Shown here: positions 11,574-22,277 of the stretch, piece after piece
How the letters are laid out: each line of letters begins with the position of its first letter
Numbering within the stretch: position 1 is the first letter of the stretch
Assembly: GCA_001414345.1 (NCBI GenBank)
Contig: LLCB01000119.1
Coordinates: 62,001-126,000 of the forward strand
Origin: Hymenoscyphus infarciens
Taxonomy: Eukaryota; Ascomycota; Leotiomycetes; Helotiales; Helotiaceae
Length of the DNA: 64,000 nt
Direction: 5' to 3'
Notes under the pieces: generated by a model
The model's input: only the letters and a program-made list of their open reading frames with translations
Database searches by the model: none
What the model was told of the DNA's origin: nothing
Made by a program: the position numbers and the translations under genes

Positions 11574-13954
11574 TCATGCGACAGAAAGTTCCGCAATTCT
11601 CCTCTCAATCTCCGGCACTTGTCTTAGTTGGAGTTCCAATTCTTCCTTTTCGTCCTCCAACTTCAACCTTTTATCGGCATCCAACTTGGTAAAGATGTAT
11701 TTACCTTGTCCATCGAATTGTAATATCATGCTATGGTATTTCCACAGACTTCGTCGATGACTGACAGTCATGAGAGTGATATTAAGTGCTTTTGCGTGAT
11801 CATACATGACCTTCTCCATCTCGAGCGTGACGCTAGACGTGCATTCATCAAGAATTGCATATTTGGGTCTGTTGTAGAATAGCCTGGCCATAGCTACACG
11901 CTGTTGGAGACCACCTGAAAGGACATCTCGCCATTCCGCTTCAGCATCCCAGCCTTCGGGGAACGAATTTACAAGGTGGTCCAAGTCAAGGATTCGAAGA
12001 ATCTCAAGAAGATCGGAGTCCGTGATTCCCTTTCCACGCATCGTACGCAGGGAATCTGGATAAATAATCTGTTGACGGAGAGAGCCCGAACTGAGATATG
12101 GTCGTTGGGGGACATAGAAAACTTGCGAAAGGGACGGTTTTCGCACTGTTCCTCCATAAACTGGCCAGAGACCGCCCAGAATTCGGAACAGTGAAGATTT
12201 TCCACAGCCGTTGGGCCCAACAACCAAAACATGGTCTCCCCGTTTCATAGAGAAAGAAAGGGATTTTACGAGAATGCTGCCGCCAGGGGTGATAATTGGC
12301 CTGTGAAAATTAGTCAAATCCATTCTGTGAACAAATACTGGGACTTACACGTCAACGAATTCAATATCCTCGCTCTCGATGACAGTTCCACGCCCCTTCA
12401 TGAGTTCCAGCTGCTCGCCCGATTCATCGTCTTGAACCAAAGTTTTTTGGAATCTGCCGGCTTTAATGTCGTCCATAACGTCTAGCAGAGTTGCCACTCG
12501 TGATGTGTAACCTGCCAATTCCGTAATCTCTTTGTATGAGAACATGACTCGACCGAAAGCATCCGAGCTGGATAACAGCATCCGTCGATTTGTGACGAAA
12601 CTCTCCGTTCTATCACCCATCGTTGCCACCGAAGCGCCAGGAATTTTGAAGAACACCGGAACACTGCAAAGAATAAGACCTAATGCGCCCCAAACATATT
12701 TGATAATGAAATCCTAATTTTGATCAGTATCCGTTAGAGAAGTCAAAGAAGGGGAACATACCTCCATGATGCCATGTGTAAAACGCCTCCTTAAAATATC
12801 TAGGAATGCGATCAGTATGGTGTCCAATGAAATAAAAATATAAACTTACAATTAACATGTTTTATAAGTGTGAAGTAACCCTTGTCTAATGTGTCTTTTT
12901 CTGCCTCGTGGCCATGATACAATGCAATTTCCTCACTGTAGTCTATCACCCTCGAATGCTCGAAACGAAACTCGCCTTCTAATCGTGCTTCATCCGCCAC
13001 ATATTTTCCAAAAGGAGGCGTCAAAGCGCGCATTACATTGGCTGAAATTTGAACCAGTAATGACATGAAGAAAAGCCCTAGCATGGTATGTTAGTTTGGT
13101 CCTACGTATATGAAGCGGTTATCGAAGTTTACCTTCACCACCAACACTTTTCGACAGCGAGTAATTGTAGATCAGCATATCTAATGTAGGTTTGGCGAGA
13201 TTCCCATATAATTCAGCCAAACTGTTCGCAAATTTGGAAACATCAACGGTAATCAGTTGATCCGCATTCTTTATTCGATCATCCAAAGCCGAGAGAGAGT
13301 AGAAGGTCATGGTTGAAAGGTATTTGTCGTGAATGTAATTCGTGAGTTTCGTTCGGTATTGTAGGGAAAGTTTGCATTGATGGTAGGAAAGCTAGACATA
13401 GATTAGCATGTGCCGAATCAATAAGGTTGAAATTTAAATACCATTGAGTTTGTAAATGTTGCCGGAATGGCAATTAACATCCACCACACAATCCCAATCA
13501 GAAAGTCGCGCCCCTTGCCACGAACCAGACTTGATACCAACGCTCCATCCATAGCAGCCACTTTCAAACTAATCAAAGTTCTGACTACTAGGAATATGCT
13601 ATGAGTGATCAATAGCCTCATCTCCTTGCTCCTCCATCCCGGAATACATATTTTCAGCAGCCGGAACAGATTCTTAAAGAATTCCCGATTCAGCTCAACC
13701 TTCTGCCTCTTTGGCGCCTCTGCATGACCAAGTGTAGTAGACGCCCGTTTCCGTAACGACTTTTGACGCTCTGCCGCCGCCTTTTGTTCTGATATTGCAG
13801 ACCGTATGCGATTGATGAGGGCGAAAAAGAGTGTCAAGTAAACGGTTCGCGAGATATTCGTTCGGTGCTTGAGGTAGAGGGTTGTGAGCTGGGAGACGAT
13901 GCTTTTGATGGTCCGATCGGGAGGGAGGATATTTAATTTGGATTGCGCTGCCAT
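11574..13954 (-). CDS. pxa2: Peroxisomal ABC half-transporter (ABCD family, Pxa2-like)
   Basis: Six exons: 13954-13442, 13391-13133, 13077-12850, 12799-12762 (only 38 bp), 12713-12349 and 12300-11574; introns 48-55 bp; 709 aa. The N-terminal half is the ABC_membrane_2 domain with a Lys/Arg-rich segment, several hydrophobic helices and the ABCD-type EAA-like stretch around [17 protein letters not shown]. The nucleotide-binding domain shows Walker [10 protein letters not shown] (496-504), signature LSGGLQQ (595-601), Walker B YAILDE (615-620) and a switch His in [14 protein letters not shown] half-transporters dimerise in the peroxisomal membrane to import very-long- and long-chain acyl-CoA for beta-oxidation. 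Yeast Pxa1 pairs with Pxa2. I lean to Pxa2 by the compact length, without an alignment. All catalytic motifs are intact. Confidence 0.9.
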
Positions 13955-14540
13955 CGTGACAGGCGTGAGAGGAGTGTGGGGAAGGAAGCTTTAAATGGCG
14001 GGTGCAGACCGCTTGAGAACTTCATGGGTATCGAATCGGTTTCAATGCGGTCGATATGGGTATCTCATCATGGTATTGGCTTGAAGAAATGATTGTTATT
14101 AGATTCGGTGAGAGGGAGGTGTTTTGAGGTTTTGGTTGTTTAGGTAGGTACTACGAGTACTAAGACCCCAATTCCCCAGATCTCGGCAGCACATGCAAAT
14201 GCCTGTGACGGGAAGCTCCACCACATGGAACATCAAGTGACCCCATTTCAAAGACGGGATTATCCATCGTTATTTGCTCACCAATAACAAAATTGCCACC
14301 TGGAATCTATGAAGTACAGCACTCTCTAGCGCGCACGAGTACCTAGGTCAAAAAGTACTTTCTCTCACGTGATAATCATATCACGTGAGTTTCCACTTAA
14401 GTTATGTCTTGGGTATGGAGTAGCAGAAGGGGAGTTCTGGGTACATAATCTCGGATATTCTAGATAGCATAAGTAGTATTTTACTTTTGATTGGTGGATT
14501 CTGATTTACAACCATTTTTGAGGCAAATGGGGGAATACTA
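13955..14540. promoter_or_regulatory. Upstream region of the ABC-transporter gene
   Basis: 5' region of the minus-strand ABC gene. It contains the double E-box palindrome at 14364-14389. No oleate-type CCTCGG/CCGAGG hexamer was found here by eye. No ORF is supported. Confidence 0.4.
14364..14389. promoter_or_regulatory. Perfect inverted repeat with two CACGTG E-boxes
   Basis: CTCACGTGAT (14364-14373), a 6-bp spacer, then ATCACGTGAG (14380-14389). Each arm contains a CACGTG E-box, the site bound by bHLH factors such as Cbf1, Pho4 and SREBP-type regulators. It lies about 410 bp upstream of the ABC-transporter start. A regulatory role is inferred from symmetry and position only. Confidence 0.45.
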
Positions 14541-15018
14541 GGTCTGTCCAAGGAATATTCCCCTGGCGGATATTCGTGAATATTCGCGAATTCGTAAGAA
14601 TATAAGGCCTGTAAGTATATTCACGAATAGCTCTTTTCCGATGAAGATAAATAACGAATAGATGTCTCAATTCAACGAATATTCACTATTTGCTAATATG
14701 ATTTTATAGTACTCTATAAAGGTATTACGTTTATAATAAACGAGTAATGTAAGATTTATATATACTATAATTTAACTAATTAACTAGTGAGTAATTAGAT
14801 TAATTATACCTAAGATAATAGGAGGTAGGAAAAGCTATTAGATACTCGGGAAAATAGGAGCCTAGTTCTTTTTCCTCTTATACAAATCTACTTATAAATA
14901 TTTATAAATAAACTAATTTGCTACAGATACGAATACTACGAATAATAAATACCCAATTATCTACAAATATTTGTAACAAACAACATGTACAATTATTCAT
15001 CAATTCCATAGACAGACC
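14541..15018. mobile_element. Small TA-flanked inverted-repeat element (MITE), 478 bp
   Basis: The left end GGTCTGTCCAAGGAAT (from 14541) is matched by the reverse complement of the right end ATTCCATAGACAGACC (ending 15018), with two mismatches. TA flanks both ends (14539-14540 and 15019-15020), as for Tc1/mariner-type insertions. The interior is AT-rich and non-coding, with several palindromic words such as GAATATTCGCGAATTCG near the left end. The TIR is short, so the call is less certain than for the element at 2475-2991. Confidence 0.6.
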
Positions 15019-15448
15019 TAGAGAACACACGTGGATTTCCAGCTGAAATTCGTGTTTTTATGACCTGGGTAGTATCAAGCGGAAGATGTTATTATTAGAG
15101 CTCAGAATTAATTTAACGCTTGCGGTTTGTTTCTTCTGGAAATTTTAAACTGGTGACTATGTTAAGATGACTTCTGAGAAAACATTACGTAGATAGTTGT
15201 GTTTCCCCGGGGATCAGTGGCGGATGAGGAGGTTGAAGGAAGCTCTTTCTAGGGAAATATTGTAATGATGTTGCTTGTGTTGCTTGAGTGTTACTTTGTT
15301 TCAAACTCAGGAGACAAAAAGTCACTCGCTTCCTCTACCAGAATATCTTCTACGAGGAAAGAATAAAGTTCCAGTTTCGCAAGAAGACTTTATTGTGATC
15401 TCAAAATCGATTTTCGATCATGACCGATCTAGGTCCTTCATAATTATG

Positions 15449-16071
15449 GAATCCCAAAAATCTGTTCGCTTAAGCTCAATCCACTCCGAAGACCACAAAA
15501 AGTCCGAGAATGCTAAGTTTCCAGACGAAGGGGAGACTCACTGGGAGTCCCAATCTGATGAAGAAGACGGCCCTAGGGGTACAACTCTCAACTGCAGGAA
15601 TTCAGTGACTCACAGCCACCTGGAAACATGGGAATTCCTGCTCATGCACTCGAGTTTTTCCTCGATTCCTGGGAAAGAAAGGACTTCACGATTCTACCTC
15701 TCACCCACGAGCTCTTCGTCGAAGCACATATTGCCTGGATGCCATCCAAACGCAAAGGCAAGAAAATAATAAGAGTCATAGTTTATTACGGTTGTCAAAT
15801 CAAATCGAGTTACTATCACATGGATTACACGTCCTCTAATATCAAACCAACAAGTTGTTCACAAAAAGCTTTTACAATTCCAAACAATCCACCTGCTGAC
15901 CTCCGACTTCTAGCTCCTATTTCGTCATGGCCAGTTTCGATTGATTGGAACAATGGGAAAGGCGGGTGGAATACGGTTTATTATGCGGGTTCAGGGCTTG
16001 GGGGACATAAAAACTTCTTCGCACGTAGGATCGAACTAGTTACAACAGGGAGTTGGAAATTAAGAAGTTGA
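15449..16071 (+). CDS. Orphan protein with apparent -1 frameshift in a G-run
   Basis: From the ATG at 15449 an open frame reads MESQKSVRLSSIHSEDHKKS, then an acidic stretch ending ESQSDEEDGPRG. At the G4 run 15576-15579 sensible reading passes to another frame: YNSQLQEFSDSQPPGNMG, then a hydrophobic and basic C-terminal half ending at the stop 16069-16071. Adding one G would join the two frames at DGPRG|YNSQ into about 207 aa. Without it only the 147-aa part from the ATG at 15628 is translatable. No domain or signal peptide was recognised. Alternatives are a short intron that I could not place, a sequencing error, or a decaying gene. Gene status is moderately uncertain. Confidence 0.45.
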
Positions 16072-16882
16072 ATGCAAATGGAATTGAATCCAAGTGAAAA
16101 GAGAATCTCTAGGATTAAAATGTCTCCAGAAGACAAAGAGGGGCAAAAAAGTTAATAGAGAGAAAATCATTTCATTCGTGGGGGGCACCAGTGTTACGTG
16201 GTTTTTATGAACATCTGACAAGTCGTTGTGTTTTTAATCTTGGATTGATGGCGTGATGCGCTTGTGTTTGAAGTACCTAACGGAATGGCACTCAAGTGTG
16301 ATTAAGATTTTCGTTTGTCGAATTAACAGTCTGATAAAATATACGATGGAGAGTGCGATATTGAACAAGCTGGCCTATGAGGGGGTTGAGGTAATCTCAA
16401 GTCATTATACTACCATCAGCTGAAAATCCTAGATTACAATCTGGTCATTCTGTCTGGTATGCCACTCCCTGGGGATAACACAAGTTACGGGTGAAATCAA
16501 ATGGTTTGTTATTGACCCATCCAGAAGATTGCTATGAGTGTGCGCTATCCAAGGCACCAAAATTATTCCCACTAGTGGTTTGTGATTGTCTGCGTCGCTT
16601 TCTCGTTATTTGGTTTCAAACATGCACTTCGTCAGCCTGCTGAACTGACTAATGAGCAATAGTAAAGCAACACCTCTATTTAATCTGCCAAATACTGCCA
16701 ACACCCAAATCGTTCTTTGCAAACCTGCTACCCCAGTTCATAATTTCTCTCGGCCTACAACCTTCCTCGCTATCCATACACATCATTGGAACAAGCGCTT
16801 CTGGGCTTTGCACTAAGCTTATTGTTTAAGGGCAATTCCGTTTTTCATCGACTGTCTCCTTTCCCGCGTTGCACCTGGAATA
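16072..16882. other. Intergenic region, no gene seen
   Basis: This lies between the orphan gene and the F-box-like gene. No ORF or repeat was identified. The last 150 bp are pyrimidine-rich, as expected for the promoter or 5'UTR of the downstream gene. Confidence 0.35.
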
Positions 16883-17741
16883 ATGGCAACTCCAGACACT
16901 ACCCTCGATAAACTAATCCAGCAAGACTCCACCCTCTTGACCCTCCCTACCCTTTTTGCAATACCCAGCGAAATTCGCCTTGAAATCCTTCGAAATCTTT
17001 TAGTCAATTCAGAAAGAATCAAGCCAAGATATCCGAATTCATCAATCAACAATACGTCCCCAAACCTCACCAATATTACACGCGTTTGTCGCCAGCTACG
17101 TGAAGAAGCACTAGAGATATTCTTTAGGGAAAACACCTTCTACTTCGATCATATGCATGTAGAGGGTTTTGGATTTCGAGGTCCCATGCCCCTTGGTGAG
17201 TCCGACTGCCCAACAGGCTCTCTTCTAAATTGCTAACAGATCGTTCCCAGTTCCAATCTTTTTTGATTACCCAGGGGCCGGCAACACAAAATCATTCATG
17301 CAAAAGATTTCATGGGACTTGATAAATCAAAAAGACTGGGAACAACACACACGCTTTGCCATATCAAACCCTCTGAACCGCGCCGCGGTTCCCGGCATTA
17401 TCGAGGCTCTCAAACGCCTCAAAACTGCGAAACGAGTCAAACTTCTTATTGCAGTCCCAAATTATTTCGCTATCTGCAAACTTCATTTAAAGATATACAA
17501 CGAAATGTACGGGGTATATGAATCATCTGTTGAGAAACCATCTTCCGATTGCAGAAATGTGATGCGATCTGTGGAAAAGACGGAACCTCTCGAGGATATG
17601 ATAAAAATGATCGAGAAATTGAAGAAGGAAGCCACTGGAGTGGAATTCGAGTTGGTGCCTTTTGAATTGAAGGCAGAAATCAGAGCCACGAAGGGACGGT
17701 CTCGGGACGATAATGTTAGGTGCGATTGGTTAAACATGTAA
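16883..17741 (+). CDS. F-box/2EXR-like domain protein
   Basis: Two exons, 16883-17195 and 17251-17741, joined across a 55-bp intron (donor GTGAGT, acceptor CCCAG) give 267 aa. After about 20 residues the sequence FAIPSEIRLEILRNLL fits the short F-box-like or 2EXR helix so common in filamentous ascomycetes. NITRVCRQLREEALEIFFRE follows, typical of the same family ('T..CRQ.R.EAL..FY..N.F'). The C-terminal part is mixed alpha/beta and uncharacterised. These proteins form large, expanded and poorly conserved families; a role as an SCF substrate adaptor is possible but untested. Splicing restores one frame (PMPL|VPIFFDYPG), supporting the model. Confidence 0.8.
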
Positions 17742-19804
17742 TATATTGGTTGGCTTCTTAAAAAGTTTGATGCTAGCTTTAAGAGGAATCGTTTAGGAAA
17801 TATCCTTCCAGCTGTAGGGGAACGATAATAAGGTTTGTATTCGAAATGTTTGAAGCTAGGGTAGCCTAGTTAGGGACTAAGTTTAGGTAATTTGTTTACT
17901 TTTAGTGATAAATGATGTAAATCTTGCTTAAGCAACGAGTACTTGAGCGGGTTTCCTCGTGGCTTCAATTATACTAAGCTCCTAGGAGTATTTCTGAGAC
18001 GTGAGACATAGGAAACATGTATTTTTCGTATGTATACTTTGTTTTTAGCTTAGCCCGAGAACCAAGAATCTACAATATTGAAATGAGTTCTAAGTAGAAC
18101 TAGTAGAACTGCCTATATTCGATCCCTTCTTGTTAAAAATTCAGCTAGGATCTCATTTACTTCGCTCTTCGTTTCTAGATGTACAGATTCCCTGTCGTTC
18201 TCTTGTAATCTTAAAATCATAATCGCCTGGGAAACTTTTCCTTACAGAGTCTAACCTAGGGAACGAAAGCTCGGTACTTCCGCTTCCTTGAAACATTTAC
18301 CGAATACTCTATCTTCAACTGATTGAATCCTACATATAATTAAAAAAGTGTGGTTAGCTTGGAGCTATCATTACGTCGTTTAATACCGCAACTATGCTGA
18401 AATTAAAAGGAAGACCGGGGGAAAACCGACTTCAATTATAAAGAGGATAATTTTCAGCATAGCCTAGGAGAAATTTATAATGATGTTATAAGGAGATTTA
18501 TATATCTAAAAGTAACTAATTATCGTTTACTAAGCCACCTAACAGCTTAAAAGTTCTTGCTACTGTAACAATAACAACTGTAGTAACTTTACTGTATATA
18601 ATAGTAGAAATCCCCTCTTGACCTATAAACCTTAAGTTCGATAAGCCTAAAGGGTGGGCCTATTAATTAACCTATAGTGAAGGGTAGTAGATCGAAACTT
18701 CTCTTTGACTGTTTCTGTTCTCTTAGGAAGAAAATGAGAGGGTAAGCTGACTTGCCTCGTTTACATATTTCCTCTGCTAAATTGTATATATTTGCATGAA
18801 TACTTCTCACGGTTTAAGTCGGCCTTGAAGCGAAGCTACCGGGGAAGAGAGATTAAAGGAGTTTAGGGGTAAACAGTTGACTTCAACTTATAAAGGCTGT
18901 GTACGAGATCCGCTTCTATAGATGTCCCTACTAAGGGAATTTAAACAAAGAAGTAATAATTTCCCTAGTATCTTATATGTAAGTAGAAACCCTGTAAAAA
19001 ACCAACGTTGCTTGGAGCAACGGAATTCGACAACAAATAGAGCTTCGGCAGCAAATTCACACTTTAAAATTTAGCCAGAAGTAGCCCCAGTAAGTTTTGG
19101 AAGATTGTTATTGAATATTCGTTGGCAATGAGATTTACTTCCAAATGCGTGAACTCTAGCTACCAGCTACCAGCTACCTTTCTTGCATTGAGAACCACCC
19201 ATTATTTTGAGCGTCGCATTTGTGGACGAGGACAAGCAAAAAACGCTTCTTGCGCTCCCATGCCAAGTATTCATACCACAAGTTTGACGAGATCTCTTCC
19301 CATAGAGAAAGAAGTACTTTACTTCGAGAAGGAAGAGCAAATTTAATGAGAAGAACCGGCTTCGGAACTGGAGAGCGAATATTCAAATCAAGGAAGATGG
19401 GGAAAATAAAATCAAGATACCACTAGAAGTATTTTGCATAGAATAACACTTCTCTTTCCTCAAAACTCGTAAGTCGATGGTTTGTTTGTACCACCTCACC
19501 AACCCCTGTCTCACAACCCCTCCCCTCCATAATACAAGGATAAGGCAACCATGCTACCTACCCCTGATCCAATATCACCATCCTCGCCACCCCACAGAAA
19601 CCGTGCCGCAAATCTCCAGGTTGACGCGATCCAAATGAAAGAGATCTAAGACACTGCAATCGCGACTCCACATGATCTTCCCCCCATCAATCTCCAGCCT
19701 CCCATCCAAACCCCCTCTACATATTATCCTCAATTCACCACACATCTTCACCCATCTCAACAAAGCAATGTGACACCACGATCATCCCTACAACATAAAC
19801 AAGC
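17742..19804. other. AT-moderate intergenic region, no gene seen
   Basis: Two kilobases with only short ORFs lacking protein character. Stretches near 18,400-18,450 and 18,840-18,900 share the words ACTTCAA(C)TTATAAAG and GGGG(A)AAA, suggesting an old degenerate repeat. TA-rich, CpA-poor patches (18,460-18,700) look mildly RIP-affected. No termini could be defined. Confidence 0.35.
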
Positions 19805-21147
19805 ATGGCACCTCCAAAGACCTGCACCCTCCTTATGATAGGGAAAGCCTCACCCAATTGCCGACTTGGAAACCGGGGTTTGGATCATGTTGTCTATCAT
19901 CCTGCCACTGAGGACGAAAACGAAGGGTATTCATGGAGATGTAAGAGGCATGTTGGTACGGATGAGGCTTGCGAAAAGGAATGGGTGGAGGAGGATTTCC
20001 GGAAGTCGGGTGGGTTCTTGAAGAGGGCTGGGGAGTGGAAGAGGGGGGATAGGACGCCTTGTCCGGCTTGCTTGGGGTTGACTGAGAGGATTGAGGTTTG
20101 TTGGCTCTATTTATTAAAAATAACTTTCTTCTCTTTTTGTTGGAAAGAGGCCATCGGTGTTGAGAGGGAATAGATGAGAACGAGGAGATAAGGGAGTATA
20201 TGAAAGGAACTGCGATGAGAGCTCCACCGAGAAAAACATGTATATGAAGAGGGGGGGGGGGGGTTTCTTCCACTCTGGATGTGGCCAGGGTCGTGCCTTC
20301 CCCTCTTTCCTCTCTCCGGGTAGGCGGGGGCCGGGCCCGCTTTAAGGGGAAAGCGCCGCTTTTGCCCCCGTGCCGATTTAAGTTATTCTTGGTCACTCAA
20401 GGAGCGACATCTCAAACCCGTCCCTCACCTGATTTCGATTCGACCCGAGGAGACAAGATGAGGTTCCGTCGAGTTAGGCCGACCGGAGGAAAATGGGAGA
20501 AAGCACAATTCATCCATTGAAATAACATTTAAAAACACAGCTAACGCCCACATCAGGACCCAGAAGAAGGATTTGTAGAAGTCCTACTCTCACCCTCTGA
20601 AGTAGAGAAAGTGGTAGAAAAACAAATGCAAACCACCCGCGAGAAAGAAGCTCTAGCATCAAGTATCGTCACCCCGGCAGTAAGAAAGAGGAAAAGCAAC
20701 AGGGCAGGGAGAACCTCCGAGCCAAAGTTCAAACTCCATACTTTGGAAGGGGATCAGAGAGAAGAAGACACGCAATGGCACAAGGAACAGCGTGCTGAGA
20801 GACGAAGAGAAGATGAGAGGAAAGAGGTTGAGAGACGTGAGGTAGAGAAGAGGAAAGCTAGTAGGAAGAGAAAGAGTAGGAGGCGGGAGGATGGGAGAGA
20901 TGGCGGGGAAGTGAAGGATGGGGAAAGGAAGAGAGTGAGGAGGTCTAGGGTGGAAGGGGAGGTCGGCAGGGAAGCTAAAAGGGACAGGCCTCGCGACCGT
21001 GATCGAGACCGAGAGAAAGATAAATATCGGGAAAGAGATGGAGATAGAGAGGGTGGCGAGAGAGCTAGGAATCCGGAGAAGAGGAAGAAGAAGAGAAGGA
21101 GGGAACCTACTCCTCCACCGGAGCCGGGATGTTGTGTTGTTATGTAA
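19805..21147 (+). CDS. Highly charged Arg/Glu/Asp-rich protein with C-terminal CaaX box
   Basis: Proposed exons 19805-20095 and 20557-21147 (461-bp intron, donor GTTTGT, branch GCTAAC, acceptor ATCAG) give 293 aa. Exon 1 encodes a Cys-containing globular part (SWRCKRHVGTDEACEKEW, then TPCPACLGL). Exon 2 encodes PEEGFVEVLLSPSEVEKVVE, then about 140 residues of almost pure Arg/Lys/Glu/Asp with RD/RE repeats, then a Pro-rich stretch ending PEPGCCVVM. The last four residues (CVVM) fit a farnesylation CaaX box, and the preceding Cys could be palmitoylated, as in Ras proteins. I infer membrane or nuclear-envelope tethering by a prenyl group. The first in-frame ATG within exon 2 alone is 20626, so exon 1 is needed for a sensible N-terminus; the junction is plausible but unproven. 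Function unknown. Confidence 0.6.
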
Positions 21148-22277
21148 ACCATATTTGTGGGAGGATGGCGTTCAGCGGATTGTACTGGTATATTGTACTT
21201 TTTATGTTTGGGTTCTGGAGGGGGATGGGTGCTTGTAGGATTTTGTATTTTGTGGAAATAGCCGATTGGAGAGTTGTGGATAACGAATCAAGACTTGGGG
21301 TTCAAGAGTGTAACTCTGTATTGGGCAACACAGGAAACAATTTGCCTCTTACCAAGGGCCTCAAAGGATTAAAACTAGGACGAGGCTTTCTGAGAGGAAA
21401 TTTCAGTTCCACGGGGGTACAACCGCGATAGAGTTTGGGAAGCCCTGCGATTTGTAGACAACCCCACAGTATCAGGAATTGAAGGCCTTAAAGGACGTTG
21501 GGTAAGAAGGTTGCCTACCTACACAATACCAACCATCCACTCAGACCAGTTGGTCAAGACACACCAAGAAAACAACACATTCAAGTGACAGCAGCATAAA
21601 CTTCGACAGCAAATAATCACCCAATTCACCAAAACATGCACACTGAACTGAAGCATCTAGGAAAAACATGAAAGGAACTTCCATTTGCTTCCTCAAAAGC
21701 GGGAAATATTGTTGGTTCCTTTCTCCATGAACCACGCGTGTTCGCGCGACGAGTGAAATAACGCTTTGTTTGGGTTTCATTTGAAAGCGATAAGCGAAAA
21801 GGAAAGGGGAATATATAGAGAGCTCATCAAGGAGGAGACTTCGCCCTAAGGGAGCTGGGGTGACAGACTTTTGTTAACGGGATTCCATTGATGGAAAGAA
21901 CGAACACCGACCCAGCACACCAAGGGTTGCAGGAATTCTTGATCGACCAAGAGTATGCTATCTTCTCTGGTTGTTGGTCGAGCAAGACTCGGAGATTATT
22001 TCAATTATCCTAAACGCCTAGAATATAAGACCCAAAAGGGTTGTAAAACAATTGGAGAAGGAAAGTCCCACAAGCAGACATTTACAAATCGATGCAGCTC
22101 TTGGTGCTCAGTGCCTGGATACCTCTCCCTAACGCCAACCTATAAAATCCAAAATAAGTATATCATTTCATCATCCTCAAAAATCTGTGTACAAAAACAT
22201 CGCCTGGTATCAATATATATCCCCAACTTCCAACCCAACCAACCCCTTCAAAACTTACAGATTGCAGAGTCACTCTA
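21148..22277. other. Convergent intergenic region, no gene seen
   Basis: This separates the 3' ends of the CaaX-protein gene (+) and the acyltransferase gene (-) and must hold both 3'UTRs. Open frames at 21541-21780 and 21955-22287 lack recognisable features. Confidence 0.35.

Noticed and set aside
19833..20396. 187-codon minus-strand frame with Pro/Ser-rich product
   Set aside because: Antisense to the CaaX-gene first exon and running through its G-run; product is low complexity with no domain.
20754..21152. 132-codon minus-strand Ser/Leu-rich frame
   Set aside because: Mirror of the Arg/Glu repeat on the plus strand; repeats of this kind open several frames.
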